In this document: piece after piece, positions 21,857 through 27,391 of the stretch
Layout: the number at the start of each line of letters is the position of its first letter
How positions within the stretch are numbered: position 1 is the stretch's first letter
Source of the DNA: JAJPHY01 sp040754475
Lineage (GTDB): Bacteria; Actinomycetota; UBA4738; HRBIN12
Length of the DNA stretch: 27,391 nucleotides
Direction: 5' to 3'
Assembly (NCBI GenBank): GCA_040754475.1
Contig: JBFMCN010000030.1
Location: 1-27,391 of the forward strand
Made by a program: the position numbers and the translations under genes
Notes under the pieces: generated by a model
The model's input: the letters and a program-made list of their open reading frames with translations, nothing else
Told to the model about the DNA's origin: nothing
Database searches by the model: none

Positions 21857-23076
21857 GCGCCTGGGAGGTCTTTCGGTTCGCCTTCGGCGGGATCGCGACG
21901 AACCGGTTGCGTTCGGCGCTCACGACTCTCGGGATCCTCATCGGGGTCGGCGCGGTGATCCTACTGGTGGCCGTCGGGAACGGTTCGGCGCAGCAGATAC
22001 AGCAGAACATCGAGCGGCTCGGAACGAACACGCTCACCGTGTACGGAGGCCGTTTCGGCCCGCGAGCGGGGACAGGAACCGGTCTCTCCAGCCAGCACCA
22101 GGACCTGACGGTCCAGGTCGCGGCGGCGATCGCCAACTCGGACATGACCGCCCACGTGAAGAGTGTCACCCCGGAGGTCACCACCCAGGCGACGGCCACC
22201 TACCAGGGCGCGTCGCACACGATCTCGCAGCTCATCGGCACGTACCCGAGCTACTTCGAGGCGGCCAACAGCCCGGTCGGGCGCGGGACGTACTTCACGA
22301 ACAGCGACGTCCTCGACGCGCGGAAGGTGGTCGTGGTCGGGGAGACCGTTGCCGAGGACCTGTTCGGGGAGGCGAGCCCGATCGGCAAGCAGATCACGAT
22401 CGGGGGTGTCCTGTTCCGGGTCGTCGGGGTGCTCGAGGACAAGGGCTCGACCGGATTCCAGGACGCGAACGACATCGCCGTCGCGCCCCTTTCCACCGTT
22501 CAGCAGACGCTCACCGGGTACGGGGCGCTCTCGGCGATCGTCGTGCAGGCGACCTCTTCCGATTCGGTGGACGTGGCCCAGACGGAGATCACCGCGATCC
22601 TGAACGAGGAGCTTGGGGTCACCGACTCGTCCACGACCCCGTACCAGATCCTGAACCAGGCTCAGCTCCTGTCGGCGAGCACCGAGACGACGCGCACGTT
22701 CACCGTGCTCCTCGGCGTGGTGGCGGGGCTGAGCCTGCTCGTCGGCGGCATCGGGATCACCAACATCATGCTCGTCGCCGTCACCGAGCGGACGCACGAG
22801 ATCGGCATCCGAAAGGCGGTCGGGGCCGGGCGCGGAGCCATCCTGGGCCAGTTCCTGATCGAGGCCACCATGCTCAGCCTGGTCGGCGGAGCGCTGGGGG
22901 TGGTCGCGGGCATCGTCGGCAGCAACTTCACGATCGTGGGCGTGAAGCCCGTCATCGCGCCGGCGTCGATCGGGCTGGCCTTCGGGGTGTCGGTGGCGAT
23001 CGGCCTGTTCTTCGGTAGCTACCCGGCCAGTCGAGCGGCCTCGCTCCTGCCGGTCGAGGCGCTCCGCCACGAGTGA
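21853..23076 (+). CDS. MacB-type ABC transporter permease
   Basis: A 407-residue permease of the MacB/FtsX superfamily: an N-terminal membrane helix (about residues 19-42, in LTTLGILIGVGAVILLVAVG), a large extracytoplasmic domain (about 45-275) and three C-terminal helices. The conserved GGIGITNIMLVAVTERTHEIGIRKAVGAG block lies before the third helix, and the protein ends in the family's ASLLPVEALRHE. Such permeases are mechanotransducers rather than channels and work with an adaptor. The GTG at 21853 overlaps the ATPase stop codon (GTGA), so the three genes are coupled. The reading frame is open upstream through the ATPase gene but is not coding there. Confidence 0.95.
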   Translation: MSAWEVFRFAFGGIATNRLRSALTTLGILIGVGAVILLVAVGNGSAQQIQQNIERLGTNTLTVYGGRFGPRAGTGTGLSSQHQDLTVQVAAAIANSDMTAHVKSVTPEVTTQATATYQGASHTISQLIGTYPSYFEAANSPVGRGTYFTNSDVLDARKVVVVGETVAEDLFGEASPIGKQITIGGVLFRVVGVLEDKGSTGFQDANDIAVAPLSTVQQTLTGYGALSAIVVQATSSDSVDVAQTEITAILNEELGVTDSSTTPYQILNQAQLLSASTETTRTFTVLLGVVAGLSLLVGGIGITNIMLVAVTERTHEIGIRKAVGAGRGAILGQFLIEATMLSLVGGALGVVAGIVGSNFTIVGVKPVIAPASIGLAFGVSVAIGLFFGSYPASRAASLLPVEALRHE

Positions 23077-23112
23077 TCGACGACGAGTGATGGAACGAGA
23101 GGAGGCTTCACG

Positions 23113-23631
23113 ATGAGCACACAAGATCAAGACGACCTCCAGGCCGTGCTGACCCGGAGTCCTCGCCGGCAGGGCCTGCCGACGTCCACAGCCGTGCTCG
23201 CGGCGATCGCGTTGCTGGCGGTCGGATTCCTCGGAGGGCTCCTCGTCGGCCGTCAGACGGCGTCCAGCGGCGGGACGGCGGCTCCAGGCGGGTTCCAGAA
23301 GGGGTTCCCGACCCCGTCGGGCGCCGCGATGCCCGGCAGCGGAGGGGGCGTCGGTGGAGGGGGCACGGTCGGGACGGTGACCCGCGTGGACGGCGACACC
23401 ATCTACGTGGAGACGGCGGACGGGAGCACCGTCAAGGTCGTCGTCGGCGACGACACGACCATTCAGGTCAGCGAGGAGGGCTCGCTCACCGACATCTCGG
23501 AGGGCTCGACGGTGTTCGTCCGCGGAACCACGACCGATGGGGAGTTGAACGCCACGAGCATCACGGAGGGCGAACTCGGTTTCGTGGGGCCCGGTGCTCC
23601 GAGTCCGGGCGCCTCCGGCTCCGGCGCGTGA
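23113..23631 (+). CDS. Membrane-anchored DUF5666-like protein, fourth gene of the exporter operon
   Basis: A 172-residue protein with a cytoplasmic N-terminus of about 28 residues, one membrane helix (about 29-46, LAAIALLAVGFLGGLLVG), a Gly/Pro/Ser-rich spacer and a small beta-rich outer domain. In that domain, GTVTRVDGDTIYVETADGST and TIQVSEEGSL suggest an OB-like DUF5666 fold. Its tail is Pro/Gly/Ser-rich. It begins 36 bases after the permease with a good ribosome binding site (GAGAGGAGG before the ATG), so it is likely part of the operon and may be an accessory of the exporter. Function is not established. Its last 71 bases overlap the convergent URO-D-like gene. Confidence 0.87.
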   Translation: MSTQDQDDLQAVLTRSPRRQGLPTSTAVLAAIALLAVGFLGGLLVGRQTASSGGTAAPGGFQKGFPTPSGAAMPGSGGGVGGGGTVGTVTRVDGDTIYVETADGSTVKVVVGDDTTIQVSEEGSLTDISEGSTVFVRGTTTDGELNATSITEGELGFVGPGAPSPGASGSGA

Positions 23632-24601
23632 GGGCTCGGAGGTTCTCCTCGGGCGCCCCGGGCGGGACCGAGCAACCGGGCGCCAGGAGCAATCCTCTGC
23701 CTCCGGTGCTCGAGATGGCCGCCCGAACCTCCTTGAGCACGTCTTCGGGTGTGCCTTCGACCAACGTGCGCGCCTGGTCGATTCCGCCCATGGCCGCCCG
23801 GCCTGTCCTGTCCCGTCCCTCCGCCAGCGACGGGTTGCCGGGCTCGTGGACGGACCAGCTCAACGCGTGAGAACGCAGCGCCGACGCGAGCTCGAAATGG
23901 ATCCTCGGGCCGCACAGATGCAGGACGTTGAACCACGCCCCGCCGGGCACTCCGTCGAGCACACGCAGATCGTGCGGAAGCGCCAGCCGCTCGTACTCCT
24001 CCATCGAGAGCAGGTCCGCAGAGGCGTACCCGGAGATCGCGTAGAAGATGCCGGCGGCGCCGGCCTCGACCGAGCGGGCCGCGAAATCGGCTAGGCCCAC
24101 AGAGACGCGTTCGAGCGCCGCCCCCACAGCCTCCGGGTGCTCTCTGAGCTGGCCGGCAGCCCGGTGCTTGTCCTCGGCCAGCAGGTAGCCGGCCACGGTG
24201 AGCGGAGAGAACACCGTCTGGATCACCGGCACCGACGGGCCGAGCTCCTCGACGATCGTCCGTACGGCCTCCACCTGATCGCGGAGAGGAGGGGCGGTGG
24301 CGTCGGCCGATGGGAGCCGAGACCAGTCGGCCGGATCCCTCACGGCCGGGGAGACCGGTACGGGCGCGGTGCGGAAGTCGTCGGAGGGCCGGTACTCGGC
24401 GCCGAAGGCCTGAGCGAAGGAGCAGGCGCGCGGCTGGAGCTTGACGAAGTCCCATCCGTACTCGCGTTGCCTCGCAACGGTCACCGAAGCGAGGTCGTGA
24501 GGAGACCACTCCTCACGATACGTGTGGCCCCACCATGCGGCCGGAGGCCGGTCGGGCCGCTCGAGCGACAGCGCGGCGCGGACGCGCGCCTGGGAGTCCA
24601 T
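23561..24601 (-). CDS. Uroporphyrinogen decarboxylase-like (URO-D superfamily) protein
   Basis: A 346-residue protein of the URO-D TIM-barrel superfamily. The N-terminal RVRAALSLERPDRPP, a VPVIQTVFSPLTVAGYLLA block, AGAAGIFYAISGYASADLLS and the C-terminal GLLLAPGCSVPP, followed by PEENLRAL, are characteristic. It differs from the haem-pathway enzyme HemE and is closer to the broad group that includes corrinoid methyltransferases and uncharacterised relatives. No corrinoid protein or haem gene is adjacent, so the reaction is unknown. ATG 24601 is chosen; a GTG at 24604 directly precedes it. The final 18 or so residues are Arg/Pro-rich and lie over the convergent membrane-protein gene, probably a 3' extension into the neighbour. 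Confidence 0.88.
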   Translation of the reverse strand: MDSQARVRAALSLERPDRPPAAWWGHTYREEWSPHDLASVTVARQREYGWDFVKLQPRACSFAQAFGAEYRPSDDFRTAPVPVSPAVRDPADWSRLPSADATAPPLRDQVEAVRTIVEELGPSVPVIQTVFSPLTVAGYLLAEDKHRAAGQLREHPEAVGAALERVSVGLADFAARSVEAGAAGIFYAISGYASADLLSMEEYERLALPHDLRVLDGVPGGAWFNVLHLCGPRIHFELASALRSHALSWSVHEPGNPSLAEGRDRTGRAAMGGIDQARTLVEGTPEDVLKEVRAAISSTGGRGLLLAPGCSVPPGAPEENLRALTRRSRRRPDSEHRAPRNRVRPP

Positions 24602-24641
24602 CACCCCCGAGTCTAGGGGGACGGGGTGAAGCGAGCCTCTC

Positions 24642-25043
24642 CTACTCGCCCAGCCAGACGTACACCCTGACCTTGTTGCTCTTCCCGTGGCCCTCGATCC
24701 GGAACTGCACGCGGTGGGCGTTCTCCTGCTCGCCGTCGTTGATCGTCGTATGCCACTCGTACTTCATGACGCCGTTGTCGTTGATGGCCACCGTGGCCCA
24801 GCGCTCCCAGGTGTCGTCGTTCGGTCCCTTGTGCCAGACGCCGGCCTCCAGGTCCGCGTGCGGCGGCTGGACCTTGCCCTTGAAATGGACCGTCTGCCCG
24901 TACATGACCGAGACGGTCTGGGTGCACTCGCCCTTCTTCGTGTCGGACCCGCAGGCCCAGAACGAGTCCGGCACGTTGGCGGACGCCGGAACCGTCAGGC
25001 CGAGAATCAAAAAGAGCACCGCGATCGATCCCCAGCGCTTCAT
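24642..25043 (-). CDS. Small secreted beta-rich protein of unknown function
   Basis: A 133-residue exported protein that I do not recognise. A signal peptide (MKRWGSIAVLFLILGLTVPASA) is predicted to be cut near residue 22. The mature part has two cysteines (31 and 40), many aromatic residues and alternating patterns (TVHFKGKVQPP, WATVAINDNGVMKYEW, VQFRIEGHGKSNKVRVYVWL) that suggest a beta-sandwich such as an Ig-like or carbohydrate-binding fold. The ATG at 25043 is preceded by GGGGGTGCGC. It is 40 bases upstream of the URO-D-like gene on the same strand, so a shared transcript is possible, and it is divergent from the lipoprotein gene. Confidence 0.82.
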   Translation of the reverse strand: MKRWGSIAVLFLILGLTVPASANVPDSFWACGSDTKKGECTQTVSVMYGQTVHFKGKVQPPHADLEAGVWHKGPNDDTWERWATVAINDNGVMKYEWHTTINDGEQENAHRVQFRIEGHGKSNKVRVYVWLGE

Positions 25044-25213
25044 GCGCACCCCCTTCGCTCGACGCTTCGGTCGGAGACGCCTCGGTCGGAAGCGCTCCGG
25101 CCCAGAGGCTAGGCTAACCCGCAGCTTCCCACCGGGGCCGAAGGTCCCGGGTCCTCCGGCCTTGATCCGTCCTCGGCGCGGTTGACATGCTTCCCGGTGG
25201 AGGGGGTGACGCC

Positions 25214-26095
25214 GTGCGCCGCTACCTGCCCGTCCTGCTCGTATTGGGTCTGGTCGTGGGTCTCGCGGGTTCCTGTTCGGATGAAGATGGCGATTCCGAG
25301 AGCGAGGGCTGGCAACCATGTGAGCCGAGCTCCGAAGCGGTTCTCTACCCGAAGGGGCCGAAGAACGTCGTGCTACGGGTCGGCCAGCGCGGCGGGTTCC
25401 CCCCGCCCGCGTACATGCCCGATCCGCTTCCAGTCCTCACGTTGTACGGAGACGGACGCATGATCGGAATCGACGAGAGCACGGCCGACCAGCTCGTGCC
25501 CGGTCTGGCGGAACGGCAGCTCACCGAGCGCGAGCTCAACAAGCTCCTCCACGGCGCTGAGGTGGCCTGCCTGCTCGAGTTCGACTCGACCCTCGAGCTA
25601 CCGGAGACCTACGACGTGCCTGGAGTCGCGTTCGAGGTGAACACCGGCTCCACAACCCACCTGACGTACGCGGTCGGGCTCGGGTGGAGCGAGATGGACC
25701 CGAACGTGCCCGACGATCAGAGGGAGCAGCGCGCGGCGCTCATCGGCTTCATGGACGACGCACTCGCGCTCCTCGAGGGCGCGACGCCGATCCCAACGGA
25801 CCGGCTCGGCGTCTTCCTCTCGAGAGACGACGCCCCGCCGACCCCGAGCGACTGGCCGCAAGTGGGCTGGCCGCTGGACCGGCCACTTGCGGACTTCGGA
25901 CAGGCGTCGCCGGAGGCGTATCCCGAGGTGCACTGCGCGATCGCCACGGGAAAGGACGCGAAGGCGCTCCTTGCCGTCCTCGAGGGCTTGCCGCCGGACC
26001 AGGCCCCGTACTGGCTGGAGGGCAGGAGCTGGTACCACGTGGAGCTGCGGCCGATGCTGCCGGACGAAGGGGACTGCGCGGCGCTCGTTGCCTAG
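25214..26095 (+). CDS. Putative lipoprotein of unknown function
   Basis: A 293-residue protein with a lipoprotein-type leader: MRRYLPVLLVLGLVVGLAGSC, where Cys21 would be lipidated (box AGSC, slightly off consensus), followed by an acidic Ser/Asp/Glu linker. The mature part is soluble and acidic, with further cysteines. It contains VLTLYGDGRMI, a phrase typical of small secreted actinobacterial proteins, but I cannot name a family. The GTG at 25214 is preferred because GGAGGGGG lies about seven bases upstream and the leader then has the right form; an ATG at 25187 is in frame without a ribosome binding site. The zinc metallopeptidase gene follows after 26 bases on the same strand. Confidence 0.85.
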   Translation: MRRYLPVLLVLGLVVGLAGSCSDEDGDSESEGWQPCEPSSEAVLYPKGPKNVVLRVGQRGGFPPPAYMPDPLPVLTLYGDGRMIGIDESTADQLVPGLAERQLTERELNKLLHGAEVACLLEFDSTLELPETYDVPGVAFEVNTGSTTHLTYAVGLGWSEMDPNVPDDQREQRAALIGFMDDALALLEGATPIPTDRLGVFLSRDDAPPTPSDWPQVGWPLDRPLADFGQASPEAYPEVHCAIATGKDAKALLAVLEGLPPDQAPYWLEGRSWYHVELRPMLPDEGDCAALVA

Positions 26096-26121
26096 ACTCC
26101 AGCCACAAGGGGGCATGACTC

Positions 26122-27021
26122 ATGCGCTTGAAGAGGCTCCGCCGCCGTGCCGGCGGCGTCGAGGATCACCGTGGGGAGTCGCCCGGACTGGGCGGAGGCG
26201 GGCTGGGCGGCCTGAGCGGAATGGGCCTTCCCGTCGGCGGCGGGCTCGGCGTCGTTGTCGTCCTGATCATCATCGTGGCACTCCAGTACTGCGGCAGCGG
26301 CGGCCTGGGGATCCCCACCGGGGGGCTCGACGACCTGGGCGGAGCGTCGTCGGCGGCTTCGGGCCAGACCGGCCCCGATCCCGACGCGAAGCTCGTCGAG
26401 TTCATGGACGCAGTGTTCGACGACGTCCAGATCACCTGGGAAGAGGACATCTTCAAGCCGTCCGGCATGGAGTACAAGGACACCTCGCTCGTGCTGTTCA
26501 CCGACCGGGTCATGTCCGGTTGCGGGGCGGCGTCCTCGGCTATGGGCCCGTTCTACTGCCCGGCCGACCAGAAGGTGTACCTCGACCTCGGCTTCTTCAA
26601 GGTGCTCGAGCAGCAGTTCGGCGTGGCGGGCGACTTCGCGGAGGCCTACGTGATCGCCCACGAGATCGGCCACCACATCCAGACGCTCCTCGGAACGAAC
26701 GCGGCGGTGCAGCGGAAGGCCCGGGCGGAGCCGGACCTCGCCAACGAGCTGTCGGTCCGTCTGGAGCTTCAGGCCGACTGCTTCGCCGGGGTGTGGGGAG
26801 CCTCCGTCTACGCGCGAGGGGCCATCGATCCCGGTGACATCGAGGAGGGGCTCAACGCCGCCGCGGCCGTCGGGGACGACCGGATCCAGCAGAAGACCCA
26901 GGGACGGATCGACCCCGAGACGTTCACGCACGGGACGTCCGCTCAGCGCGTCAAGTGGTTCCGCACCGGCTTCGACACCGGTCAGCCTTCGGCGTGCGAC
27001 ACGTTCAACCAGGACATCTAG
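26122..27021 (+). CDS. Membrane-anchored neutral zinc metallopeptidase (YpfJ family)
   Basis: A 299-residue protein of the YpfJ/KPN_02809 zinc metallopeptidase family. It has a short basic N-terminus and glycine-rich stretch, one membrane helix (about residues 38-56, GGLGVVVVLIIIVALQYCG), then the peptidase domain. The zinc motif is intact in VIAHEIGHHIQ (His180, Glu181, His184), and the downstream LELQADCFAGVWG supplies the likely third ligand. SGCGAASSAMGPFYCPADQKVYLDL is also typical, though several family-conserved residues were judged only by eye. The substrate is unknown. AGGGGGC lies about seven bases before the ATG. It probably shares a transcript with the lipoprotein upstream and the methyltransferase four bases downstream. 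Confidence 0.94.
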   Translation: MRLKRLRRRAGGVEDHRGESPGLGGGGLGGLSGMGLPVGGGLGVVVVLIIIVALQYCGSGGLGIPTGGLDDLGGASSAASGQTGPDPDAKLVEFMDAVFDDVQITWEEDIFKPSGMEYKDTSLVLFTDRVMSGCGAASSAMGPFYCPADQKVYLDLGFFKVLEQQFGVAGDFAEAYVIAHEIGHHIQTLLGTNAAVQRKARAEPDLANELSVRLELQADCFAGVWGASVYARGAIDPGDIEEGLNAAAAVGDDRIQQKTQGRIDPETFTHGTSAQRVKWFRTGFDTGQPSACDTFNQDI

Positions 27022-27025
27022 CGAC

Positions 27026-27391
27026 GTGGGGCTCAGGCGCTGGATCTACGAGCGGGCCTACCAGAGCGGCCACAGCGCGCGGTGGGACACGGGGGTGACC
27101 CCGCCCGAGGTGGTCGAGGCCATCGAGGGCATGGAGCCCGGCCGGGCCCTTGATCTCGGGTGCGGGACGGGGACCAACGTGATCTACCTCGTGCAGCACG
27201 GGTGGTTCGCGACCGGCGTCGACTTCTCGGCGCACGCGATCGATTCCGCCCGCCGCAAGTCCGACTGGGTCTCGGGCGCGGAGTACTACGAGGGCGACGT
27301 GAGCAAGCTGTCCGAGCTCGGGATCAACGGCCCGTTCGACTTCGTGCTCGACATCGGTTGCTACCACGGCCTTTCCTCGAGCCAGCAGGAT
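27026..27391 (+). CDS. Class I SAM-dependent methyltransferase (3' end outside window)
   Basis: The first 122 residues of a class I methyltransferase, cut by the end of the window. The SAM-binding motif I is LDLGCGTGTN, the acidic residue after strand 2 is in VDFSAHAI, and motif II-like residues are in YEGDVSKL followed by FDFVLDIGCYHGL. The start (MGLRRWIYERAYQSG) and the D-I-G-C-Y-H-G sequence resemble small TehB/thiopurine-type methyltransferases; the substrate is unknown. The GTG at 27026 is only four bases after the metallopeptidase stop codon, so translation is probably coupled. Confidence 0.88.
   Translation, partial: MGLRRWIYERAYQSGHSARWDTGVTPPEVVEAIEGMEPGRALDLGCGTGTNVIYLVQHGWFATGVDFSAHAIDSARRKSDWVSGAEYYEGDVSKLSELGINGPFDFVLDIGCYHGLSSSQQD

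Noticed and set aside
21037..23076. A 679-codon frame that could be read as an ATPase-permease fusion
   Set aside because: The first 272 codons are the wrong frame of the ATPase gene and rich in arginine. The permease has its own GTG at 21853 in the usual overlap.
19818..23076. A complete Gram-negative MacAB-TolC system
   Set aside because: No outer-membrane factor is encoded, and the other traits of the window point to a monoderm actinobacterium, so a YknXYZ-like role is more likely.
25182..25187. Perfect TTGACA before the lipoprotein gene as a -35 element
   Set aside because: No -10-like hexamer is present 16-18 bases downstream (the position is GGGTGAC-like and overlaps the ribosome binding site), and the distance to the GTG is too short for a leader.
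1..27391. CRISPR arrays, insertion sequences, prophage, toxin-antitoxin or restriction genes
   Set aside because: No regularly spaced repeats, transposase or integrase motifs, or defence enzyme signatures were seen on either strand. The HTH-TPR/short-ORF pair was considered as a toxin-antitoxin unit, but the divergent layout and signal-peptide profile do not fit a typical one.

Overview
The window is a chromosomal segment from a high-GC bacterium, most likely an uncultured or deep-branching Actinomycetota. This is inferred from the strong G/C bias at third codon positions, frequent GTG starts, an IclR regulator divergent from leuCD (the LtbR/NdgR arrangement of actinobacteria), a stand-alone LigD-type polymerase domain, an AdhA-type zinc alcohol dehydrogenase, and a MacB-like exporter with no outer-membrane partner. 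I see no rRNA, tRNA, CRISPR array, transposase, integrase or phage gene. The largest gap between genes is about 210 bp, so coding is dense throughout.

Layout. 1-7.6 kb: a membrane GAF-PAS-GGDEF-EAL c-di-GMP protein (-), a DUF72 protein (+), leuC-leuD (-) divergent from an IclR regulator (+), and a soluble PAS-PAS histidine kinase (-). 7.7-12.4 kb: a secreted D-Ala-D-Ala carboxypeptidase (-), a stand-alone Lrp/AsnC RAM domain protein, an endonuclease V homologue that has lost most of its catalytic residues, a helical protein of unknown function, and a zinc alcohol dehydrogenase (all +). 12.4-14.9 kb: an XRE-HTH/TPR regulator (-) divergent from a short signal-peptide ORF with its own promoter and strong ribosome binding site. 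Next come a downstream reading frame that may be its frameshifted remainder and a secreted prokaryotic phospholipase A2 (-). 15-19.8 kb: an MFS exporter and a LigD-like polymerase (-), L-lactate dehydrogenase (+) and a PflX-type radical SAM protein (-). 19.8-23.6 kb: a translationally coupled adaptor/ATPase/permease operon of MacAB or YknXYZ type plus a small membrane-anchored protein (+). 23.5-27.4 kb: a URO-D-like protein and a secreted beta-rich protein (-), a lipoprotein, a YpfJ-type zinc metallopeptidase and a truncated SAM methyltransferase (+).

How the genes work together. Three groups look functional. LeuCD with its IclR regulator form a leucine-biosynthesis unit, and a perfect inverted repeat lies inside the regulator's predicted promoter. 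The four-gene exporter operon is a unit by start/stop overlaps. The HTH-TPR regulator, the short exported peptide ORF and a 25-bp inverted repeat just upstream of the peptide's promoter resemble the layout of RNPP-type peptide-sensing systems. That is the most intriguing region, with a simpler rival explanation: one secreted protein gene broken by a single-base frameshift. The other outstanding item is the probable pseudo-endonuclease V. Most other genes appear to be single-gene units. Product names rest on motifs read by eye; no database search was possible.
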